From assembly GCF_001467615.1 (NCBI RefSeq), contig NZ_LNYA01000003.1, forward strand, positions 183,539 through 247,538: a stretch of 64,000 nucleotides of DNA, in the 5' to 3' direction. This document shows, in pieces, positions 36,402 through 44,061 of this stretch. The position numbers and the translations under genes are program-made. Source of the stretch: Legionella erythra (GTDB taxonomy: Bacteria > Pseudomonadota > Gammaproteobacteria > Legionellales > Legionellaceae). How positions within the stretch are numbered: position 1 is the first letter of the stretch; each line of letters begins with the position of its first letter. Below the pieces are notes generated by a model that saw nothing but the letters and a program-made list of their open reading frames with translations, was not told where the DNA came from and did no database searches.

Positions 36402-37793
36402 ATGAAACCCAATCAACCTAATCAAGACGGCAAAAGCGAACAGCCAGAAGAGACTAAGGCCAACCGTACTCCAGGGAGTTGGGACCAGTTTCAGCTATTA
36501 CTCTATCAAATCATCACCTCAGAAAGCGCGGACAATGTGGTTGACATGGTCGGTATACTGGGTTCACATCTGTTTCATTTGGCCGCCATGCTTCCCCAAA
36601 AAAAATTTTTTGCTGGCAATATGAATCCCAACCTGAAAAAACGTATTGCCACGATAAAAGATACCGACATCAATAGCCTGCTCGAAGCCAATATCATGCC
36701 CCTAACCCCTCTGGCAAACCCTGATAGCCTGTCCTTGCGCAAGGAAATGCTTGAATTAGAAAAACAGGTACTTGAGAAGAACTCGATTTTGTTTGATAAA
36801 ACGGCTAGCGAAGAGATTATTAAATCTTGTGATGCCAAAAATTTTTATTTCCTCCCAATTGCCAATCTTTCCGCTGAAGCAACCGCAACCCTGTTTACCC
36901 GGCTTCAAGACAAAAAATGCTCGTATTTAGCCGTTTATCAAAACCAGCTATCGTCCCTTCCCATTACAGTTAATGGGGTGTCTTGTTTTGACTTCATTGA
37001 CATTCAAGGTCCTAACCCGGTTCGCTGGTTCCTTTATACATCCAGCACGATGGCTCCAGTCATTCAAGCGTTTTGTCTTAAGGTATACGTTGACAATGAA
37101 CAATTAGCAAAAGCTAAAGTGAATACCATTCAATCCGAATTGAAAACGGTTAAAGACCCCATTCAAAGGCAGCGGCTCGAAATAAATTTAAAAGTGGCGA
37201 CTGATGTGTTTAATTTTATCAGAGAATCGTTTGAAAATTCACCGCTTAATGAAAAGCAAGCAACCAGTAAGGCGCTGTCTGCAGCAGAAGCAAAAACACC
37301 TGCAAACCCTAAACGACAACTCATTGGTCCGGAACCTGCGCTTTGCAAAGCGAAAACGTCTCAACAATCCGGTGGTCATCCATGGTCACAACGGCAACAA
37401 CCTGCCCTGGAATTTTTTGGCAGGAAAGTATACTCCGCCACTGAAATTAAACACCAGACAATACAGGCAGACATGATGGCGTTAAGCACTGAATTCCAAC
37501 ATATGGCTACTCGATTGGCGCAAACAGACTTTACAAAATCAGAAGAAACCTTGAGGATCATGGAGGCTTTGGAGTTATTAAAATCCAGGGCGGCCCATCA
37601 GGTGGAAAAAGCAAAAGAGGTAATAGACGCATTAACGCCTGAAAAGGCTGACTCGATGACCAAAGTATCCGAAGCCAACCCTAAACGACTTAAACCAAAC
37701 CTTATTGCAGACAATCCGGTATCAGCCCCTTCTCCAGCAACAACGACCCAAACCCGGGAGAAGAAACACAGCGTTTCCTTCCTGCTGAACTAG
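36402..37793 (+). CDS. Unknown 463-aa protein, tandem paralogue 2 (candidate effector)
   Basis: No family recognised, but it is clearly related to the preceding gene over its first 280 residues: MVGILGSHLFHLAAMLPQKK, AGNMNPNLKKRIATIK, LEANIMPLTP and VRWFLYTSS align with the equivalents there. It lacks the 30-residue repeats. Residues about 350-415 form a helical coiled-coil as in paralogue 1, and the tail is basic (EKKHSVSFLLN). There is no signal peptide. The ribosome binding site is AGGAA. Both genes have a TAAAAT followed by ACC at 28-36 bases before the start, so the promoter may have been duplicated with the gene. An effector role is inference only. Confidence 0.72.
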   Translation: MKPNQPNQDGKSEQPEETKANRTPGSWDQFQLLLYQIITSESADNVVDMVGILGSHLFHLAAMLPQKKFFAGNMNPNLKKRIATIKDTDINSLLEANIMPLTPLANPDSLSLRKEMLELEKQVLEKNSILFDKTASEEIIKSCDAKNFYFLPIANLSAEATATLFTRLQDKKCSYLAVYQNQLSSLPITVNGVSCFDFIDIQGPNPVRWFLYTSSTMAPVIQAFCLKVYVDNEQLAKAKVNTIQSELKTVKDPIQRQRLEINLKVATDVFNFIRESFENSPLNEKQATSKALSAAEAKTPANPKRQLIGPEPALCKAKTSQQSGGHPWSQRQQPALEFFGRKVYSATEIKHQTIQADMMALSTEFQHMATRLAQTDFTKSEETLRIMEALELLKSRAAHQVEKAKEVIDALTPEKADSMTKVSEANPKRLKPNLIADNPVSAPSPATTTQTREKKHSVSFLLN

Positions 37794-37836
37794 GCCCATG
37801 CTACTCAGGCCGCAGCTTGACTGCAGTCTGGAGGCT

Positions 37837-39201
37837 TTAGCCGTATTTTTCCTTCAGGTAGCGAGCCACCGTGCGTACCCCCATGGCTTCACCGCCTTCC
37901 GGTTTTCCGGGTTTACTCGCTAAATTCCAGGCCATGATGTCGAAGTGCACCCATTGGGTGGCGGCATGAATAAACCGCTTTAAAAACAAAGCAGCGGTGA
38001 TGGCCCCCGCATAGGGCGATGGGCTGGCATTGATAACGTCGGCCACGGTGGAGTCGAGCATGCTCTCATAACCTGAAAACAGGGGAAAACGCCAGACAGG
38101 GTCACAAATTTCTTCCCCAAGGCGGCTTAAGGTGCTAGCCAATTCATCATTACCGGTAAACAGGGCTGCAATATCTGTTCCTACCGCTACCCGTGCGGCA
38201 CCTGTTAAGGTAGAAAAATCGATCAGCAATTCGGGTTTTTCCTCACAGGCCTTGACCATGGCATCGGCAAGAATGAGGCGGCCTTCCGCATCCGTGTTAT
38301 CCACCTCCACCGTCAGACCATTGCGCATGGTGAGCACATCGCCCGGACGAAATGATCGCGAACCAACAGCATTTTCTACAGCAGGAATAAGCACCTGCAG
38401 GCGCACAGGCAGCTGATTGGCCATAATCCATTGGGCGAGGCCCAGCACGTGGGCCGCCCCACCCATATCCTTTTTCATCAAGCGCATATTCAGGGCGGGT
38501 TTAATATCCAGTCCGCCGCTATCAAAACAAACGCCTTTACCCACCAGGGCAATGAGTGGATGATCGGCCTGCCCCCAGGTTAACTGGATTAAACGCGGTT
38601 CAAATTCCGAAGCACGGCCCACCACATGAATCGCCGGGAAATTGGCAGTCAGCAATTCATCCCCCACCCATTCACAGAAATCCGCCTGATACTGCCTGGC
38701 CAGTTCGGCGGCAGCAGCAGACAACTGCTCAGGACCTAAATCGTTGCTCGGGGTGTTAATGAGATCCCGTACTAAAAAAACCGCCTCCACCTCTGTTGTG
38801 AGGGCTTTTAAATTTTCTTTCGAAACCACCAGCCGACGCGGCGAGCGTTCCTGTTTTTTATAACGATCAAAACGGTATTGCGCCAAGCCCCAATTCACTT
38901 GGGCAAATGCCGATAGCGGATGAGTCGTCTCATACTGTCCTTCCGGTAGCAAGGTTGCAGCATAGGCCATGGCCTGGGCATCGCCTGCCTCCCCTTGCCC
39001 TAAAAACGCTTTGGCCAGATGGCCGGACGGTGTATAGATCAGGCACAACTGCCCCAGCCTGGCGTTAAACCCCTGGGATTGCAATTGGCAACGCTCGCCT
39101 TCATTCAACTCGATGTTGCCATCCTGCCATTGGGGTGAATTCACGAGCACCAGGGGCACAGTCCCCTTCCCCTCCGTCTGGTAAAACACATCAGCGTGCA
39201 T
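37837..39201 (-). CDS. Second M17 leucyl aminopeptidase family protein
   Basis: A 454-aa M17 protein with all metal and catalytic residues: GKGVCFDSGGLDIKPALNMR, KKDMGGAAHV and [14 protein letters not shown]. The N-terminal domain is shorter and unlike that of PepA. The start is set at 39201 (MHADVFYQ), with GGAG just upstream inside the murJ end; the in-frame ATG at 39261 would overlap murJ by 58 bases. It follows murJ directly. It is not a recent copy of pepA, since the identity is confined to the catalytic motifs. The peptide preference is unknown. Confidence 0.88.
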   Translation of the reverse strand: MHADVFYQTEGKGTVPLVLVNSPQWQDGNIELNEGERCQLQSQGFNARLGQLCLIYTPSGHLAKAFLGQGEAGDAQAMAYAATLLPEGQYETTHPLSAFAQVNWGLAQYRFDRYKKQERSPRRLVVSKENLKALTTEVEAVFLVRDLINTPSNDLGPEQLSAAAAELARQYQADFCEWVGDELLTANFPAIHVVGRASEFEPRLIQLTWGQADHPLIALVGKGVCFDSGGLDIKPALNMRLMKKDMGGAAHVLGLAQWIMANQLPVRLQVLIPAVENAVGSRSFRPGDVLTMRNGLTVEVDNTDAEGRLILADAMVKACEEKPELLIDFSTLTGAARVAVGTDIAALFTGNDELASTLSRLGEEICDPVWRFPLFSGYESMLDSTVADVINASPSPYAGAITAALFLKRFIHAATQWVHFDIMAWNLASKPGKPEGGEAMGVRTVARYLKEKYG

Positions 39202-39203
39202 AA

Positions 39204-40775
39204 TCACTCCTTCATTGAACCACGAAACTGCGCCGGCCTTATTCCAGCAAGGTACAGGCACAGGAAATATATGAATAACGTCGCAAAAACATGGACGAAT
39301 AATACGCCCAGTCGAGTGAGGGGGGGCTTAGCCAGCCATTCGCTGACATCGCCGGCCATCAACCAGAGGTAAACGGCAATGGCACCATTGGCAAACAACA
39401 ACTGAGCTATAAATTTAGGCCAACCCGCCATGGGTGTAAAAATTTGCCGGCGTCTTAAAAGGATGAACAATAAGCCGCAGTTTAAATAACCGGCCAAGGT
39501 GGAAGCCAACGCCAGACCGGCATGAGCCAGAGGCCAAATCAGCACGGCGCATAACAGGCTGTTGACCACCATGGCGACAGCGCCTATTTTAACCGGCGTT
39601 TTGATATTCTGTTTAGCATAAAACCCGGATGCCAAGACTTTGACCATCATGAAAGCGGGAACGCCGGAACCAAGCGCAATCAAGCTTTTCTGGGTCTGCA
39701 ACACGTCAATAGCCGAAAATTTTCCATAAGCGAAGCAGCAGGCAATCATTGGCATGGAGAACAGGGCAAGCCCCACGCCTGAAGGCAGGCCGATGAGCAA
39801 AATACTGCGTAAGCCCCAATCCAGGGCACGGGAATATTTTTCAAGATTCTGTTCGGCATGCTTTCGCGACAAATGCGGCAGGATAACGGTAGCAATTGCC
39901 ACCCCAAAAACCCCCAGGGGAAAGTCCGTCAATCGATCGGTATAGTATAGCCAGGACACGCTGCCCACCTGAAGAAACGAGGCGAAAATGGAATCAATCA
40001 TTAAATTAATCTGGGCGATGGACACACCGAATAAGGCAGGGACCATTAATTTTAAAACACGCCTCACCCCGTCATCCCCCCAAAACAGACGGGGCTTAAC
40101 CAGCAACTGGCGCTGATAAAGAAAGGGAATCTGAAACAGCAATTGCGCAATCCCTGCCAACAAAACACCCCAGGCCAAGGCCACAACGGGCGTATCGGTG
40201 TAGGGGGTTAAATAAACAGCCGCAAGAATCATGAAAACATTGAGCAACACGGGTGTAAACGCAGGCACACCAAAATAACCGTAGGTGTTTAACACCGCCC
40301 CGGCCATGGCCGTTAAGGAAATCAGCATCAAGTAAGGAAAGGTCAGACGCAACATCTCGGTGGCAAGAAGGGTCCTGGTGCTGCCTTCGCCAAATCCCGG
40401 TGCGAAAATAAAAATAATAACCGGTGCCGCCAGCACGCCAATGACTGTGATAATCGACAGGACAAGACTTAAATGCCCAGTGATGCGGGCGATAAACAAA
40501 CGTACATCATTGACAGGCCGCTTCTGTTGGTATTCCGCCAGCACCGGCACAAAAGCCTGAGCGAACGCGCCCTCAGCAAAAAGACGGCGCATAAAATTGG
40601 GGATACGAAAAGCCACGTAAAACGCATCCATTCCCGCCTGTGCACCAAAAAAATAAGCCAGCAGCATGTCGCGGGCAAAACCCATCAGACGCGACGCCAG
40701 CGTCATGATGGAAACAAGCGAAGTGGAGCGCAATAAACTTTGTCGTTTGGGAATCATGGTTTCTGTCGCTGACAT
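39204..40775 (-). CDS. murJ: Lipid II flippase MurJ
   Basis: A 523-aa MOP-superfamily membrane protein with about 14 helices that moves lipid II across the inner membrane for peptidoglycan synthesis. The N-terminal FARDMLLAYFFGAQAGMDAF with AFRIPNFMRRLFAEGAFAQA is the MurJ/MviN signature and carries the essential Arg residues. The gene is divergent from rpsT, as in many gammaproteobacteria. The start could be the ATG at 40775 or the one six codons on. Confidence 0.96.
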   Translation of the reverse strand: MSATETMIPKRQSLLRSTSLVSIMTLASRLMGFARDMLLAYFFGAQAGMDAFYVAFRIPNFMRRLFAEGAFAQAFVPVLAEYQQKRPVNDVRLFIARITGHLSLVLSIITVIGVLAAPVIIFIFAPGFGEGSTRTLLATEMLRLTFPYLMLISLTAMAGAVLNTYGYFGVPAFTPVLLNVFMILAAVYLTPYTDTPVVALAWGVLLAGIAQLLFQIPFLYQRQLLVKPRLFWGDDGVRRVLKLMVPALFGVSIAQINLMIDSIFASFLQVGSVSWLYYTDRLTDFPLGVFGVAIATVILPHLSRKHAEQNLEKYSRALDWGLRSILLIGLPSGVGLALFSMPMIACCFAYGKFSAIDVLQTQKSLIALGSGVPAFMMVKVLASGFYAKQNIKTPVKIGAVAMVVNSLLCAVLIWPLAHAGLALASTLAGYLNCGLLFILLRRRQIFTPMAGWPKFIAQLLFANGAIAVYLWLMAGDVSEWLAKPPLTRLGVLFVHVFATLFIYFLCLYLAGIRPAQFRGSMKE

Positions 40776-40902
40776 AGTGTAAAATGGGTTTTTGACCTGC
40801 GACTATGATATACCCGATGAGGGAGAATTGCTTTCTTTTAAGCGAGATTTTCTCATTCTCTCCGCATCAAACCATTTACCCGAGGAGTCAGGTCATTGAA
40901 TC

Positions 40903-40960
40903 GGTTTTTTTTGTTTTGCTAACAACCTGAAAAACCATGGTTTTTGTTTGCTAATCAACC
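40903..40960. repeat. Imperfect direct repeat with internal palindrome upstream of rpsT
   Basis: GGTTTTTTTTGTTTTGCTAA followed by CAACC at 40903-40927 is echoed by GGTTTTTGTTTGCTAATC followed by AACC at 40939-40960. Between and overlapping them is a perfect 16-bp palindrome, AAAAACCATGGTTTTT (40930-40945). It lies just ahead of the rpsT -35. Confidence 0.5.
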
Positions 40961-40968
40961 AGAATATA

Positions 40969-40997
40969 TTGACAAATTCTAAGGCATTGTGCATGAT
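40969..40997 (+). promoter_or_regulatory. Promoter of rpsT
   Basis: TTGACA (40969-40974), a 17-base spacer, then CATGAT (40992-40997). The predicted start is near 41004, giving a leader of about 36 bases that contains GTGGAGAT as the ribosome binding site. Confidence 0.6.
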
Positions 40998-41039
40998 TAG
41001 CTTCTTTTGTGACATCTAAAAATGAGTGGAGATTTGTAA

Positions 41040-41306
41040 GTGGCAAATATTAAATCAGCGATCAAACGTGCTCGCCAAAACGAAAAGTTACGCAACCATA
41101 ACGCCAGCGCGCGTTCCATGTACCGTACTTTCATCAAAAATGTTCTGAAAGCTGTTGAAGCGGGTGATAAAGAAGCTGCACGTGCTGCTTACGCAAAAGC
41201 CCAGCCTATTATTGACAAGGCCGCCAGCAAAGGCTTAATCCATAAAAACAAAGCATCTCGAATTAAAAGCCGCCTCAGCGCACGCGTTAAAGCCCTGGCT
41301 GCTTAA
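41040..41306 (+). CDS. rpsT: 30S ribosomal protein S20
   Basis: An 88-aa basic helical protein binding 16S r[23 protein letters not shown] and the Lys/Arg-rich C-terminus are typical. The start is GTG at 41040; non-ATG starts are known for rpsT (UUG in E. coli), where S20 represses its own translation, so the weak start may matter here too. Confidence 0.97.
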   Translation: MANIKSAIKRARQNEKLRNHNASARSMYRTFIKNVLKAVEAGDKEAARAAYAKAQPIIDKAASKGLIHKNKASRIKSRLSARVKALAA

Positions 41307-41341
41307 TCCCGGTGTTTCCGTCGCTCTAAGTCCGTAAACAT

Positions 41342-41364
41342 CCGAACCGGCTCATCCGGTTCGG
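41342..41364 (+). terminator. Strong hairpin downstream of rpsT
   Basis: CCGAACCGG and CCGGTTCGG form a perfect nine-base stem with a CTCAT loop, 36 bases after the rpsT stop. No U-run follows (ACCCTTAAG), so it may work with Rho or protect the 3' end. Confidence 0.55.
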
Positions 41365-41482
41365 ACCCTTAAGCCTGATTCATATACTACCGTATAAAAA
41401 GCAGTGAATTAATAAATCGGAAATCACTCAGATGAAAATTTAAATAAACCCAAGTGACTCTGAGCAGTCGGAACAATTCGAC

Positions 41483-41875
41483 TCATTCATCGGAGTCAGC
41501 TAATCTTTTACCTTTAATGCCCCAAGAGTAGCCCCCTAGAACACCGACGCCCACATACAAAATCACTTTTAATATTTCCAATACTATTTGATCTTTGTCA
41601 TATCGAATAGCAAAGCAAAACAGGATACATAATCCAATGATGATTACAGTCGCAAACCGGTATTGAAATTTAGTATTATTGGACTCATGCTGCCGTATAC
41701 TTTCCCTGTCTTTAAGTTGCGCCTCAAGAGACTTTAACGCATATTCATGATCATATTCCCTGGCTTGCTTGGAATGCTCGAGTTCTTTTTCCCTCAGCGT
41801 CAGCTCTTTTTCTTGAACCGAAAGAAATTTATCTACCGTGGCCGGAGATAACTGCTTTTTATTATTATCAGTCAT
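41483..41875 (-). CDS. Small coiled-coil membrane protein of unknown function
   Basis: A 130-aa protein. Residues 15-65 are a highly charged heptad-rich helix (KELTLREKELEHSKQAREY and on). Residues about 72-88 and 97-116 are two membrane helices, with a short basic tail (GIKGKRLADSDE). Its start overlaps the stop of the preceding 61-aa gene as TAATG, so the two are translationally coupled. I recognise no family. The topology suggests a cytosolic coiled-coil anchored by a C-terminal hairpin. Confidence 0.7.
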   Translation of the reverse strand: MTDNNKKQLSPATVDKFLSVQEKELTLREKELEHSKQAREYDHEYALKSLEAQLKDRESIRQHESNNTKFQYRFATVIIIGLCILFCFAIRYDKDQIVLEILKVILYVGVGVLGGYSWGIKGKRLADSDE

Positions 41876-42060
41876 TATTTATAAATTGGTTTTTTATAGT
41901 GGACTTTAATCTTACCAAAATCTCTCTGGCCAAGACGTGCGGGAATAACTTGTGTATAAGCAATATTAACCTTATCCCCAGGCTTTAAATTTATGAATTG
42001 CCTGGGAGATAAAAGCTCCTCATCTATTTTGTTCAGTGTAATGGCACTATTTGTGTTCAT
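41875..42060 (-). CDS. Small 61-aa hypothetical protein
   Basis: A 61-aa soluble basic protein starting at 42060 behind a clear AGGAT site (ATGAGGATAAAAAA). LKPGDKVNIAYTQVIPARLG looks like a small beta-barrel segment. It is coupled to the 130-aa coiled-coil membrane protein by a TAATG junction, which supports both being real. No function can be proposed. Confidence 0.6.
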   Translation of the reverse strand: MNTNSAITLNKIDEELLSPRQFINLKPGDKVNIAYTQVIPARLGQRDFGKIKVHYKKPIYK

Positions 42061-42161
42061 TTTTTTATCCTCATGGTCGATGATTATAGAACACCAGAAG
42101 AAAGATCGCTATACCATGTTTATCCTATTTTTACTCCTCGTAAGCATAATTCTGGCATGAA

Positions 42162-42512
42162 TCAATAACAATACTGTTGCAGAGTACAACCGCCATAATT
42201 GCTACAGACCTGATAAATTTTACAGGTACGGATAATGCCCGGGTTATACCAGTAATTGTTATAATAATTGCCTTGTTTATAACGCCAGTGGTTGTTGTAC
42301 TGTTTCTGGTGGTATTTTTTATAGTACTGGTAATTCGGGCCTCGATAGATATTGCCGCGATAATACGGATTGTATTGGTTATTATTATTGTAATAACCAA
42401 AATTTCCGCGGTTACAGCCCTGATTTTGCCAGGCGAAACTGGCCGTGCTGACCATCAGCACCCCCAGCAGGACAACGGCCTGCCAGAGCTTGTGTTTTAT
42501 CCCTGTATTCAT
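42162..42512 (-). CDS. Secreted Asn/Tyr-rich protein
   Basis: A 116-aa protein with a signal peptide (helix at residues 10-26, cut after SFA). The mature part is dominated by Asn, Tyr, Gln and Gly (YYNNNNQYNPYYRGN), followed by a Cys-rich C-terminus with five cysteines in the last 25 residues. The ribosome binding site AGGTAGG precedes the start. Composition resembles prion-like or matrix-forming low-complexity proteins; disulfides could staple the C-terminus. I recognise no family. Confidence 0.72.
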   Translation of the reverse strand: MNTGIKHKLWQAVVLLGVLMVSTASFAWQNQGCNRGNFGYYNNNNQYNPYYRGNIYRGPNYQYYKKYHQKQYNNHWRYKQGNYYNNYWYNPGIIRTCKIYQVCSNYGGCTLQQYCY

Positions 42513-42542
42513 AACGCCTACCTCTTGCGGTTTAAGCCGCCG

Positions 42543-42824
42543 TTACTCCTTTTTTTCGGCTTTACAGCAGACGCCTGCAAACGCGTTGTAAAGCAAGGCA
42601 ATAATCACGCCGCCGATAAAGAGATCGATAAAACCAATCACTGCACCAATGAGGCTGCCTAACACCGTGGGCTCAAAGCCAGGATAAAGAAGCCCCATCG
42701 ATGCAACAAACGGTCTGCCATAAGCATAGTACGTGGCAATTAATCCCATAATCAGAATGGAAATGCCCCAAAAAATACCCAGCGCCAAACCCAGAGCGAC
42801 CGGACTCAATCTTGCATTATTCAT
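42543..42824 (-). CDS. Small membrane protein of the type often annotated 'bacteriophage holin'
   Basis: A 93-aa protein with three hydrophobic segments (about residues 9-33, 45-60 and 62-80) and a short Cys/Lys tail (VCCKAEKKE). The start is chosen at 42824 (MNNARLSP), behind GAGGAGATGAGG; in-frame starts upstream are possible. There is no phage gene nearby, so lysis by phage is unlikely. It shares orientation with the Asn/Tyr-rich protein 30 bases downstream. A palindromic CTATACT element lies about 24 bases ahead of the start. Confidence 0.65.
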   Translation of the reverse strand: MNNARLSPVALGLALGIFWGISILIMGLIATYYAYGRPFVASMGLLYPGFEPTVLGSLIGAVIGFIDLFIGGVIIALLYNAFAGVCCKAEKKE

Positions 42825-42846
42825 CCTCATCTCCTCTGTAACCACC

Positions 42847-42861
42847 CTATACTAAGTATAG
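42847..42861 (-). promoter_or_regulatory. Palindromic CTATACTTAGTATAG, -10-like element
   Basis: A 15-base perfect palindrome (odd centre) reading CTATACTTAGTATAG on the minus strand. It offers a sigmaS-like -10 in both directions. The predicted start for the small membrane protein gene lies about 24 bases before its ATG. Confidence 0.4.
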
Positions 42862-42872
42862 TTGATTGCCTG

Positions 42873-43955
42873 TCATCTCTCTGCACACACTGAGCCAGAA
42901 ACGACTTTACTGCTCATCTTTCTCTCATGATCCAATAGCCATTGCTTCTTGGCGATGCCGCCGCCGTAACCACCCAGCTCGCCATTGCTGTTAATCACAC
43001 GATGACAGGGAATAATAATCGCCAGCTGATTAGCGCCATTGGCATTGGCGACTGCCCGGCAGGCCAGGGGTTTTCCCAGCGACTCAGCCACCTCAGTATA
43101 GGAACGGGTTTGTCCGGGGGGTATTTGACGCAAGGCTTCCCAGACCTGTTGTTGAAAAGAAGAGCCCATAAAATACAGAGGCGTGGTAAATTCTGTTAAT
43201 GTCCCGGCAAAGTAAGCCTGCAACTCTTGCTTAATCCACTCAAGCGGCGGTGCATGCCCCGGCACAACCGCCGCTTGAGTTCGCCGGCGCAGACGCTCAA
43301 TTTCTCGTTCTAGACCGCGGCGCTCGATAAATTCAAGCAGATACAGTTGCGTATCACTGGCAATAGCCATCATCGGGCCTAAAGGTGTATCCAACAGGGC
43401 GCTTTTTAACAGGGTAAGCGATCCTTTTTTAGATGGGGCAGCGCCCATAATTCGTGTGAAGGCATCACGAAAACCGCTGCCGGATTCATAGCCCGTGGCG
43501 AGTTGTGCTTCGATAACCGACTCCCCTTCCCTGATTTTTTTAACCGCTAATCCCATACGACGCGCCCGCGCATACTCCACAAAGGTCATGCCAAAGCGTT
43601 TTTTAAATTGCCGCCGCGCCTTGACTGCATCTGTCGACAGGGCCTGGAAATCACCATTTTTCCAGCGCTTTTCAGGATTGGCTTCGATTGCTTCAACCAA
43701 TTGTTGCACCACATCGGAGACCTGATTGGGATGCGACAGGGGACGGCAGCGTTTGCAAGGACGATACGAAGCCAACAAGGCTTGTTGCGCGGTCAGAAAG
43801 AATTCACAATGCGCGTATTTTGGTTTTCTGGCAGTGCACGTGGGGCGGCAAAAAATACCTGTTGTTGTGACGCCCACATAAAAAACCCCCTCATAATGCG
43901 GGTTATGGTCCAACAGGGCCTGGTAATATTGTTTTTTTATGGTTTCGGTCAACAT
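42873..43955 (-). CDS. ada: Ada: bifunctional DNA-alkylation repair methyltransferase and regulator
   Basis: A 360-aa protein. The N-terminal Ada zinc domain has FCRPTCTARKPKYAHCEF and YRPCKRCRP (the Cys that accepts methyl from phosphotriesters is the first of these). The middle has an AraC-type helix-turn-helix, and the C-terminal O6-methylguanine methyltransferase has NQLAIIIPCHRVINSNGELG with the acceptor Cys in PCHR. Both acceptor Cys are intact. Methylation of the N-terminal Cys normally turns Ada into an activator of its own gene. No alkB or alkA is adjacent. Confidence 0.93.
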   Translation of the reverse strand: MLTETIKKQYYQALLDHNPHYEGVFYVGVTTTGIFCRPTCTARKPKYAHCEFFLTAQQALLASYRPCKRCRPLSHPNQVSDVVQQLVEAIEANPEKRWKNGDFQALSTDAVKARRQFKKRFGMTFVEYARARRMGLAVKKIREGESVIEAQLATGYESGSGFRDAFTRIMGAAPSKKGSLTLLKSALLDTPLGPMMAIASDTQLYLLEFIERRGLEREIERLRRRTQAAVVPGHAPPLEWIKQELQAYFAGTLTEFTTPLYFMGSSFQQQVWEALRQIPPGQTRSYTEVAESLGKPLACRAVANANGANQLAIIIPCHRVINSNGELGGYGGGIAKKQWLLDHERKMSSKVVSGSVCAER

Positions 43956-44061
43956 GACGGCCTCAATTCAATCATCACTTGTCAATAACAGTGTAGCGAA
44001 TTAAAAAAATGACGCCGCCGAAAATAGATCATCGAATTTTTTGTGCCACCCCGAAGAAGGT

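Noticed and set aside
42177-42662. 161-codon hydrophobic open frame on the plus strand
   Set aside because: It is the complement of the Asn/Tyr-rich gene (AAT/TAT codons read as Ile/Val). The minus-strand protein has a signal peptide and ribosome binding site and is preferred.
42543-42824. Possible prophage remnant because of a holin-like small membrane protein
   Set aside because: No endolysin, integrase, structural gene or attachment site nearby; the flanking genes are chromosomal.
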